Source: Spirochaetaceae bacterium (GTDB taxonomy: Bacteria; Spirochaetota; Spirochaetia; DSM-27196; PWMO01). Taken from it: a stretch of 6,695 nucleotides of DNA. The stretch spans positions 1-6,695 of the forward strand of contig PWMO01000221.1 in NCBI GenBank assembly GCA_003558175.1, written 5' to 3'. Within the stretch, counting starts at the first letter, position 1. Each line of letters starts with the position of its first letter. This document shows positions 1-5,200 of this stretch, piece after piece. The notes under the pieces were generated by a model. The model was not told the DNA's origin. It was given only the letters and a program-made list of their open reading frames with translations, and made no database searches. The translations under genes were made by a program, and so were the position numbers.

Positions 1-451
1 AGATCGGACCGATCGTGGACGATGCGGCGGTTATCGCAACGCTGAACTCTCTGTCGTAGCCGCCGTCCACCATCGCCTCTATCTCTATCTGGCCCAGTCC
101 GGCGGCGTCAACCACCGCTGCACCCGACATGCCGGCAAAGATAAGACTGGCCACAACGTTGGCGTGCCCCAGTCCGCCTGGCAGGAAGCCAACGACAGTG
201 TGCGCAAAGCCGAAGATCTTGGAAGTGATCTTGGCGGTGTTCATGATCTTGGCCGAAAGGATGAACAGCGGAATGGCCAGCAGCAAGAAATTGTTGAGAC
301 CAAACATCATGCGGCGCGAAATAACCGAGGGAACGATCGCACCGCCGGTGCTCTCGAAGTAGGCAAACAGCGCCGCGATGCCGAGCGAAAACCCGACCGG
401 AACGCCCAGCACCAGCAACACTACCAGGCCGATTGACATGAAATAGATCAT
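1..451 (-). CDS. dctM: TRAP transporter large permease, DctM/SiaM type (partial: N-terminal 150 residues)
   Basis: This is the large membrane subunit of a TRAP transporter, which carries the sodium-coupled translocation pathway in the inner membrane. Only the first 150 codons are in the window. The family is usually about 425 residues, so roughly two thirds lie beyond the left edge. Visible features are a hydrophobic N-terminal helix (residues 4-30), NNFLLLAIPLFILSAKIM (53-70), GGLGHANVVASLIFAGMSGAAVVDAAG (92-118) and the SVAITAASSTIGPI stretch (137-150). The last two are the conserved small-residue hairpin-loop regions of DctM proteins. The ATG at 451-449 overlaps the dctQ stop codon as ATGA, a translational-coupling arrangement. 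An AGGAGG-like Shine-Dalgarno lies within the end of dctQ. The family call is firm; the substrate is not readable from this subunit. Confidence 0.95.
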   Translation of the reverse strand, partial: MIYFMSIGLVVLLVLGVPVGFSLGIAALFAYFESTGGAIVPSVISRRMMFGLNNFLLLAIPLFILSAKIMNTAKITSKIFGFAHTVVGFLPGGLGHANVVASLIFAGMSGAAVVDAAGLGQIEIEAMVDGGYDREFSVAITAASSTIGPI

Positions 452-957
452 TGATTTGCCTCCTCGCCCAGCTCGTGGAGGTCCGTACCCATGATGTTGA
501 TATCGGTGTGGTAGCGGCCCCGGAGGTCCTGGATCAGATTCACTACCAGGTAGAACGCCATCAGGATGGCACTGACCAGTACCACCACGTAGATGATGCC
601 GATGCGGAACCACGGGACGGTCGGGAGGTAGTTGTTCCAGGTAGCGCCGATGTTATGGAAGCTGCCGAAGATCATCACCCCCAGAAACGGCGCAATCAGC
701 AGCCGCCCGATAACCCGGACGATGCGCTGCGCCTTTGCCGGAAGCTGGAACACAACGGTGTCGATGCTGATGTGCTTCTCTTCTTTCATGATTGCCGCGG
801 AGCCGACAAACACCAGGAACACAAAGATGTATTCCGAGAGCTCCTGTGACCATGACGCCGGCATTCTGAGCACGTTTCGGAAAACAACGGTGATCATCAC
901 CATGATGAACATCACCAGCAACACAATTGCGTTGATCGTTTCGAGTATTCGTTTCAC
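448..957 (-). CDS. dctQ: TRAP transporter small permease, DctQ type
   Basis: This is the small membrane subunit of the TRAP transporter, which pairs with DctM and helps dock the periplasmic binding protein. It has 169 residues, normal for the family, with four predicted membrane helices at about 8-26, 42-57, 82-104 and 118-142. Family signatures are WSQELSEY (36-43), in the usual W-x-x-E-L position before helix 2, and EEKHISID (59-66), corresponding to the common R/K-x-x-x-H-x-x-x-D motif. I chose the GTG at 957-955 because AAAGGGAG lies 7 nt upstream (972-965) and the protein then begins directly before helix 1. A reading 42 codons longer would run through the stem-loop at 1063-1030 and adds an Arg-rich stretch unlike the family. 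It is followed by dctM with a 4-nt overlap. Expression is probably lower than dctP because of the upstream stem-loop. Confidence 0.93.
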   Translation of the reverse strand: MKRILETINAIVLLVMFIMVMITVVFRNVLRMPASWSQELSEYIFVFLVFVGSAAIMKEEKHISIDTVVFQLPAKAQRIVRVIGRLLIAPFLGVMIFGSFHNIGATWNNYLPTVPWFRIGIIYVVVLVSAILMAFYLVVNLIQDLRGRYHTDINIMGTDLHELGEEANQ

Positions 958-1025
958 GTTCTGACTCCCTTTCTCGCTGCGCCGATCGCGCAGTCTTCCA
1001 CCAAGCGTGTCACGAACCCTACCAC

Positions 1026-1063
1026 AAAAAGTGCGCCGCAGTAACAGAGTACCACGGCGCACT
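1026..1063 (-). terminator. Stem-loop with U tract between dctP and dctQ (attenuator-type terminator)
   Basis: Read on the minus strand, 1063-1050 pairs with 1043-1030 to give a 14-bp stem. Nine outer pairs are perfect (AGTGCGCCG / CGGCGCACT), there are two internal G-U pairs, and the loop is CTCTGT (1049-1044). A run of five T (1030-1026) follows, then GTGG. It begins 54 nt after the dctP stop and ends 68 nt before the dctQ start, with no T run on the plus-strand side. The layout fits partial termination, or 3'-end protection of the dctP message, giving more binding protein than permease. That is the usual stoichiometry for binding-protein-dependent transporters. The short T run suggests termination may be incomplete. 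Confidence 0.75.
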
Positions 1064-1117
1064 ATTGTTGAGGTCTCGCTCACACAAGCGGAATCTCAAG
1101 CTGCTTTCAGCGATCTA

Positions 1118-2116
1118 TCAGAGATCCTGCAGCTGCTCGAAGAGTCCCGGCTTCCATTCTTCGCGCGCAAGACGCTGAAGCACCGGCTGAACCGCCTCCT
1201 GGAAGGCTACCTGGTCAACCTCAATCAGGGTCATGCCGTAATCCTCTACCAGCGCACGGACAAACTCTGCGTCTCCGTCACGGGTGAGATCATTGGCATA
1301 GGCGGTGGCTTCATCCATGGCATCGATGAACAGCTGCTGATCTTCCGCGCTCAGGCGGTTGAACCACGCCAGCGACATCTGGAAACGCGCCGCCGAGTAG
1401 ATGTGCTCGGTCTGAATCAGGTACTCCTGCACCTCGTGGAAGTTGTAGTTCACAATGGTCTCGGGCGGATTCTCCTGCGCTTCTACTGTACCGGTCTGCA
1501 GCGCCAGGTAGACTTCCGAGAAGTCGATTGCCTGCGGCAGGGCACCGAGATGCTCCCATACGGCAAACCACGCTCCCACCGGCGGCAGACGCATGGTGAG
1601 GCCGCGCACCTCTTCAACCGAGCGAACCGGCCGATTCGAGGTCAGGTAGCGCGCGCCACGCAGGACAACGCCCACGGTGCGTACTCCGCGTTCGCGCTCC
1701 TGCAGCTCATGGATCTCCTGCCCAAGGGGACCGTTCCAGTAGTTCCAGAACTGATCGACACTGTTGAATACGTAGGGAACTTCTGCTACCGCGTACTCGG
1801 GGTAGAAGGTCGAGATATCGTTTGAGCCGACCGCGCCGAACTCAACCGAGCCGTCGGACAGCTGCTCGAAGGTCTCGCGCTCGTTGCCCATCGCACCACC
1901 GGTGTGAATGATCACTTCATAGCGGCCGCCGCTGCGCTCTTCAACGAGCTGTTTGAACACGTTGAGCCCTTGATCCTGCGGTGAACCGCCCGGGAAGGTT
2001 GAGGCAACGTTTACGATCTGCGCACGAGCAGCGCGTTCACCCTGGCCACCGGCAAACAGGGTTGCCGCGGACATGAGCAGTGCGAGGACGAGAACCAGAC
2101 AGATTGCTCTTCTCAT
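1118..2116 (-). CDS. dctP: TRAP transporter solute-binding protein, DctP family
   Basis: This periplasmic binding protein captures the substrate, typically an organic or sugar acid, and delivers it to DctQM. It has 332 residues, normal for the family. Residues 1-22 form a Sec signal peptide (MRR, hydrophobic core, Leu-Phe-Ala) with likely cleavage after Ala22, followed by GGQGE. There is no lipobox Cys. Family features are GVVLRGARYLTSNRPV (149-164), GLTMRLPP (172-179) with Arg176 at the place of the conserved Arg that salt-bridges the substrate carboxylate, and the EVYLALQTGTVEAQENP region (201-217). The ATG at 2116 is preceded by AAGGAG with 7 nt spacing; a start 17 codons upstream lacks a signal peptide at its N terminus and overlaps the promoter. 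The gene ends with two adjacent stop codons (TGA TAG). The ligand is not deducible, but the retained Arg argues for a carboxylate. Confidence 0.95.
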   Translation of the reverse strand: MRRAICLVLVLALLMSAATLFAGGQGERAARAQIVNVASTFPGGSPQDQGLNVFKQLVEERSGGRYEVIIHTGGAMGNERETFEQLSDGSVEFGAVGSNDISTFYPEYAVAEVPYVFNSVDQFWNYWNGPLGQEIHELQERERGVRTVGVVLRGARYLTSNRPVRSVEEVRGLTMRLPPVGAWFAVWEHLGALPQAIDFSEVYLALQTGTVEAQENPPETIVNYNFHEVQEYLIQTEHIYSAARFQMSLAWFNRLSAEDQQLFIDAMDEATAYANDLTRDGDAEFVRALVEDYGMTLIEVDQVAFQEAVQPVLQRLAREEWKPGLFEQLQDL

Positions 2117-2150
2117 AATCTCACTCCTTTTTATAGAGACTGATTCCCAG

Positions 2151-2178
2151 ATTGTACTACGCACCACGGCATTGTCAA
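2151..2178 (-). promoter_or_regulatory. Predicted sigma70-type promoter of the dctPQM operon
   Basis: On the minus strand, a perfect TTGACA -35 box (2178-2173) is followed after 16 bp by TACAAT (2156-2151), five of six matches to the -10 consensus. Transcription would start near 2144, leaving a leader of about 28 nt that carries the AAGGAG ribosome-binding site of dctP. The match is strong enough for substantial basal activity, so regulation is likely by repression or by the neighbouring palindromes. Start site and activity are inferred from sequence only. Confidence 0.7.
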
Positions 2179-2239
2179 TGCATGAATTCGTCTCTCATGG
2201 GTGCACGCCAATTTGACCGGCTTGCAGCGCCGGCAAAGA

Positions 2240-2256
2240 CGGTATACAATATACCG
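2240..2256. promoter_or_regulatory. Candidate operator: 17-bp palindrome midway between the divergent promoters
   Basis: The sequence CGGTATACAATATACCG is a perfect inverted repeat with 7-bp arms around a central CAA. It lies between the two -35 boxes, centred about 60 bp upstream of the predicted plus-strand transcription start and about 104 bp upstream of the minus-strand one. Size and symmetry fit a dimeric winged-helix or helix-turn-helix regulator. The TTGTATAC half read on the minus strand resembles GntR/FadR-type half-sites, a family that often controls sugar-acid genes. The regulator identity is a guess. Confidence 0.5.
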
Positions 2257-2272
2257 AAATCCCGACCGGCTC

Positions 2273-2301
2273 TTGACAAAGCCGCTGATCCGTCGTACTG
2301 T
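2273..2301 (+). promoter_or_regulatory. Predicted sigma70-type promoter of the catabolic operon
   Basis: A perfect TTGACA (2273-2278) is followed after an ideal 17-bp spacer by TACTGT (2296-2301), which matches the -10 consensus at the key first, second and last bases. The start would fall near 2308, giving a leader of about 80 nt before the transketolase start. The AT-rich repeat at 2310-2331 lies immediately downstream, where a bound repressor would block initiation. The weaker -10 element makes help from an activator at 2240-2256 plausible. Confidence 0.6.
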
Positions 2302-2309
2302 GGGGAATC

Positions 2310-2331
2310 TTGATATATCAACCGTATATCA
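2310..2331. promoter_or_regulatory. Candidate operator at the predicted transcription start: palindrome plus 11-bp-period direct repeat
   Basis: TTGATATATCAA (2310-2321) is a perfect 12-bp palindrome. TATATCA occurs at 2314-2320 and again at 2325-2331, exactly 11 bp apart, so both copies face the same side of the helix. GATATA and TATATC also form inverted arms at 2312-2317 and 2325-2330. The block lies at about +2 to +23 of the predicted plus-strand transcript, a classic repressor position. Which symmetry is actually read by a protein is not decided by sequence alone. Confidence 0.45.
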
Positions 2332-2388
2332 TAGTCCACGAACGGTGCCGATCGCGCAACAACGCCGGTCGCACAAGGGGGAACATGG

Positions 2389-3279
2389 ATGCACGCACAC
2401 AGTGATGATCTGGTGCGCGATCTGTCGCGCAAAGCGCAGGAGTTTCGGATTCAAGTACTCAAGATGGTCTACAACGCTCAGACGGGACACTTAGGCGGTG
2501 CGTACTCCGTCGCCGAAATCCTGACTGCGCTGTACTTCCATCACATGAAGGTCGACCCGGCCAACCCGGGATGGGAAGAACGCGACCGGCTGCTCTTCTC
2601 CAAGGGGCACGCGTGCGCCATGCTCTACACGGCGCTGGCACACCGCGGATTCTTTCCGCCCGAAGAGCTGATGACGTTCCGTCAGTTCAACAGCCGTCTG
2701 CAGGGTCATCCCGATCCCATCAAGACCCCCGGTGTCGAGATTGCCGCCGGACCGCTGGGTCACGGCGTCGCCATAGGGGTGGGCGCTGCACTCGCGATGC
2801 GCCAGAAAATCCAGAAGCCCTCGGCCCAGTCTTCGCCTTCGCCGCGCGCAAGCGCCGGCAATGTGTACGTAGTTCTCGGTGACGGCGAGCTCAACGCCGG
2901 AGTCGTCTGGGAAGGGGTGATGTCGGCCGCCAAGTACCGCCTCGGCAATCTCACCGCAATCGTGGATTACAACGGTATCCAGCAGACTTCCGCATCGATG
3001 GATTCCATGCCGACCGAGCCGATTGCAGACAAGTGGAAGGCGTTTGGCTGGCACGTTATAGAAATTCACGGCCACAACATGCGCCAGGTGCTGGACGCGC
3101 TCGACCACGCGGACGAGGTGCACGCCAAGCCCACCGTGATCATCGCCCGCACCACCAAGGGCAAGGGCGTGAGCTTCATGGAGTACGATCACCGCTGGCA
3201 CGGGCAGCCGCCTACAAAAGAGCAGTATGAAACTGCGCTGTCAGAACTGGAGAAAGGAGTCGAGCAATGGCGCAACTAG
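2389..3279 (+). CDS. Transketolase, N-terminal (ThDP/Mg-binding) subunit
   Basis: This is the thiamine-diphosphate-binding half of a split transketolase; with the next gene's product it forms a cytosolic enzyme moving a two-carbon ketol unit between sugars. It has 296 residues, typical for this subunit. Motifs in order: GHLGGAYS (33-40), DRLLFSKGHA (66-75) with the usual active-site His positions, GHPD (106-109), GPLGHG (121-126), and the ThDP motif starting GDGELNAG (164-171) and running to DYN (193-195). Two oddities: Ala170 stands where full-length transketolases have an invariant Glu, and a Ser/Pro/Ala-rich stretch at 142-156 lengthens the segment before the ThDP motif. The ATG at 2389 has AAGGGGG at 2375-2381, 7 nt upstream. 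An ATG at 2385 is out of frame and stops after six codons. It overlaps the C-terminal subunit gene by 13 nt. A dedicated catabolic transketolase is more likely than the housekeeping one, judged by context. Confidence 0.93.
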   Translation: MHAHSDDLVRDLSRKAQEFRIQVLKMVYNAQTGHLGGAYSVAEILTALYFHHMKVDPANPGWEERDRLLFSKGHACAMLYTALAHRGFFPPEELMTFRQFNSRLQGHPDPIKTPGVEIAAGPLGHGVAIGVGAALAMRQKIQKPSAQSSPSPRASAGNVYVVLGDGELNAGVVWEGVMSAAKYRLGNLTAIVDYNGIQQTSASMDSMPTEPIADKWKAFGWHVIEIHGHNMRQVLDALDHADEVHAKPTVIIARTTKGKGVSFMEYDHRWHGQPPTKEQYETALSELEKGVEQWRN

Positions 3280-4208
3280 TTCCAATGCGAAAGGCGTTCG
3301 GCGAAGCGCTGGTCGCCCTCGGAGAAAAGAATGAGAAGGTGGTGGCACTGTCCGCCGATGTATTTAACTCGGATCATAGCTACATGTTTGCCGAGCGGTT
3401 TCCGGACCGCTTCTTCAACGTCGGTATCGCGGAGCAGGCGCTGGTAGACGTCGCGGTCGGGTTTGCGCTCAACGGCTACATTCCGTTTGCCAACACGTTT
3501 GCGGCCTTTTTTGCGACTCGAGCGGTAGAGATGGTCCGCAGCCACGCCTGCTACGGCGGTGCCAGGATCAAGATGATGGCTGCCTACGCCGGCCTTTCGG
3601 ACTCGTTCGACGGTCCGACTCACAACTCAATCACCGATCTGGCCATCATGCGCAGTCTGCCCAACATGACAATCGTGGTTCCCAGCGATCCCAACACGCT
3701 GACCGAAATGCTGACGCAGATCGCTGAATGGGACGGCCCGGTCTACTGCCGGCTCAACCGCAACGACGTTCCGGCACCGTTTGATTCGTCATACAAGCCG
3801 CAGATCGGCAAGGCCTTCACCGCCCGCGACGGCGGCGACGTCTCCATTATTGCCTGTGGCCTCATGGTTTCCCGCGCGCTCGAGGCGGCCGAAGAGCTGC
3901 AGAAGCAGGGCGTATCGGCGCGTGTCATCGACATGCACACCATCAAGCCGCTGGACAACGAAGCGGTGCTCGACGCCGCGCGCGCAACCGGCGCGATCGT
4001 TACGGCGGAGGAGCACAGCGTGATTGGCGGCCTCGGCGGCGCCGTTGCCGAGCTGCTCTCCGATCAGGCACCGGTGCCGGTTAAGCGCACCGGCGTACAG
4101 GATCGCTTTGCCGAGACCGGCCCCTACGACAAGGTACTTGACGCCTATGGCTGTGCGGTCAAGGATATCGTTGACGCGGCGCAGGCGGCGGTAAAAGCCA
4201 AGAAGTAA
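3267..4208 (+). CDS. Transketolase, C-terminal (pyrimidine-binding and C-terminal domains) subunit
   Basis: This second half of the split transketolase contributes the domain that binds the aminopyrimidine ring of ThDP, plus the C-terminal domain. It has 313 residues, normal for the subunit. FFNVGIAEQALVDVAVG (49-65) contains Glu56, the catalytic Glu that activates the cofactor. TFAAFFATRAVEMVR (77-91) and DGPTHNSITDLAIMRSLPNM (115-134) match the family, except that the usual H-Q-x-x-E-D reads H-N-S-I-T-D. The C-terminal domain runs from about 190, with DMHTIKPLD (222-230) and EEHSVIGGLGGAVAE (248-262). The ATG at 3267 has AGAAAGGAG (3251-3259) 7 nt upstream, inside the preceding gene, and the 13-nt overlap favours coupled 1:1 synthesis. 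A related alternative (1-deoxyxylulose-5-phosphate synthase or dihydroxyacetone synthase-like activity) cannot be excluded, but the two-gene split is characteristic of transketolase. Confidence 0.93.
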   Translation: MAQLVPMRKAFGEALVALGEKNEKVVALSADVFNSDHSYMFAERFPDRFFNVGIAEQALVDVAVGFALNGYIPFANTFAAFFATRAVEMVRSHACYGGARIKMMAAYAGLSDSFDGPTHNSITDLAIMRSLPNMTIVVPSDPNTLTEMLTQIAEWDGPVYCRLNRNDVPAPFDSSYKPQIGKAFTARDGGDVSIIACGLMVSRALEAAEELQKQGVSARVIDMHTIKPLDNEAVLDAARATGAIVTAEEHSVIGGLGGAVAELLSDQAPVPVKRTGVQDRFAETGPYDKVLDAYGCAVKDIVDAAQAAVKAKK

Positions 4209-4244
4209 GCGCACATCGGTAGAGAGCGCAAGGAGGAGAGAAGA

Positions 4245-5159
4245 ATGAAAGATCCAATTCAGGATTACGCCACGATTGGCCTTGTTCACTTCATGCTGTG
4301 GAAGGACAACATCAAGGGCGAGGGGGATTTCTCCTCGGTCTCCACGCTGCTCGACGATCCCTACTTCGGCGGGATTGAGGTGTCGTGGATAAAGGACGCC
4401 GCCGAACGAGCACGCGTCGCACAGGCGGTGAAGGCGTCCGGCAAGGCGCTGGCCTTCGGCGCGCAGCCCGTGCTGCTGACGCAGAAGCTCGACATCAACC
4501 ACCTCGATGAGGCGGAGCGCAAGAAAGCGGTGGACGCGGTGATCGGCGTCATTCCGCAGGCGGTTGAGCTCGGTGCTCGCGGATTCGGCCTGCTTTCGGG
4601 CAAGAACGTTGCCGCTGCCGACAAGGGCAAGGCGATGGATCAGCTGGTCAAGTCACTGGTCGAGATCGGCACCGAGCTGAAGAAGCACGCCGATATCCCG
4701 CTGGTGCTCGAAACCTTCGATCAGCTGGATTACGGCAAGAACTGCCTGATCGGCCCCAACGCCGACGCCGCGGCTGTCGCCCGCGAGGTCCGCAAATCTA
4801 TCCCGAAGTTCGGCCTCATGATCGACCTCAGCCATCTGCCGCTGCAGGGCGAGAGTTGCGCCCAGGCGTGGCAGGCGGCCGGTGACTACGTGGTGCACGC
4901 CCATATGGGAAACTGCATCATGAACAAGCCCGATCACCCCATGAACGGCGACGAGCATCCGCCGCTGTGTGACCCGGACGGAGAGAACGGCGTTGACGAG
5001 CTGGCGGAATACCTCAAGATGCTGCTCGACAACGGCTACCTCAACAAGAGTACGAAACCGTTCTTGAGCTTCGAGGTCTGCGTGTACGGCGACTGGACAC
5101 GCGAAAAACTGATTGCACAGAGTAAAGAGACACTTGACGCAGCCTGGGCGCGCATATAG
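4245..5159 (+). CDS. Sugar isomerase/epimerase-like TIM-barrel protein (xylose isomerase-like superfamily)
   Basis: This is a probable divalent-metal-dependent isomerase or epimerase of an open-chain sugar or keto-sugar, cytosolic, 304 residues. I recognise the AP-endonuclease-2/IolI-type TIM barrel from its alternation of strands and helices and from likely metal ligands at strand ends: Glu156 in LVLETFD (153-159), Asp194 in LMIDLSH (191-197), the His-Ala-His pair 218-220, and Glu277 in LSFEV (274-278). This E-D-H-E set is the usual one for the superfamily. A loop rich in His, Asp, Cys and Pro follows the third ligand (about 221-250, with PDHPMNGDEHPP at 229-240) and may close over the substrate. 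The ATG at 4245 has AAGGAGG at 4230-4236, 8 nt away. It sits between transketolase and dehydrogenase, which suggests it produces or consumes the ketose used by transketolase. The substrate cannot be named. Confidence 0.82.
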   Translation: MKDPIQDYATIGLVHFMLWKDNIKGEGDFSSVSTLLDDPYFGGIEVSWIKDAAERARVAQAVKASGKALAFGAQPVLLTQKLDINHLDEAERKKAVDAVIGVIPQAVELGARGFGLLSGKNVAAADKGKAMDQLVKSLVEIGTELKKHADIPLVLETFDQLDYGKNCLIGPNADAAAVAREVRKSIPKFGLMIDLSHLPLQGESCAQAWQAAGDYVVHAHMGNCIMNKPDHPMNGDEHPPLCDPDGENGVDELAEYLKMLLDNGYLNKSTKPFLSFEVCVYGDWTREKLIAQSKETLDAAWARI

Positions 5160-5168
5160 CGCCCGGGC
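5142..5168 (+). promoter_or_regulatory. GC-rich stem-loop across the stop codon of the TIM-barrel gene
   Basis: GCCTGGGCGC (5142-5151) pairs with GCGCCCGGGC (5159-5168) to form a 10-bp stem with a single G-U pair around the 7-nt loop GCATATA. The TAG stop (5157-5159) sits at the loop and the top of the 3' arm. No T run follows, so it is not a standard Rho-independent terminator. It could be a processing or stabilising element separating the transketolase/isomerase messages from the downstream genes. It may also simply reflect GC-rich coding sequence. Confidence 0.45.
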
Positions 5169-5200
5169 CACGTCCAGGAAAACTGAGACAGGAGACTGAT

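Noticed and set aside
958..1083. N-terminal extension of dctQ by 42 codons to an ATG at 1083
   Set aside because: It reads through the stem-loop at 1030-1063, is Arg-rich and unlike the family, and a GTG with a good ribosome-binding site lies directly before the first membrane helix.
1007..1825. A 272-codon plus-strand open frame antisense to dctP
   Set aside because: It has no recognisable domain or ribosome-binding site, and it is the shadow of the well-supported dctP gene on the other strand.
2117..2167. Longer dctP start at 2167
   Set aside because: It adds 17 residues before the signal peptide and would overlap the -10 box. The ATG at 2116 has AAGGAG at ideal spacing.
2181..2199. Short inverted repeat CATGA/TCATG between the promoters
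   Set aside because: Five-base arms with a 9-nt gap are expected by chance in this length and do not line up with promoter elements.
2385..2405. Out-of-frame ATG four bases before the transketolase start, giving a six-codon reading frame
   Set aside because: It lies only 3 nt from the purine-rich ribosome-binding site, too close for efficient initiation. The ATG at 2389 has 7-nt spacing.
2491..3201. A 236-codon minus-strand open frame opposite the transketolase N-terminal gene, and similar ones at 3789-4502 and 5474-6247
   Set aside because: All are antisense to clear enzyme genes in GC-rich DNA, where long shadow frames are expected. None shows a known motif.
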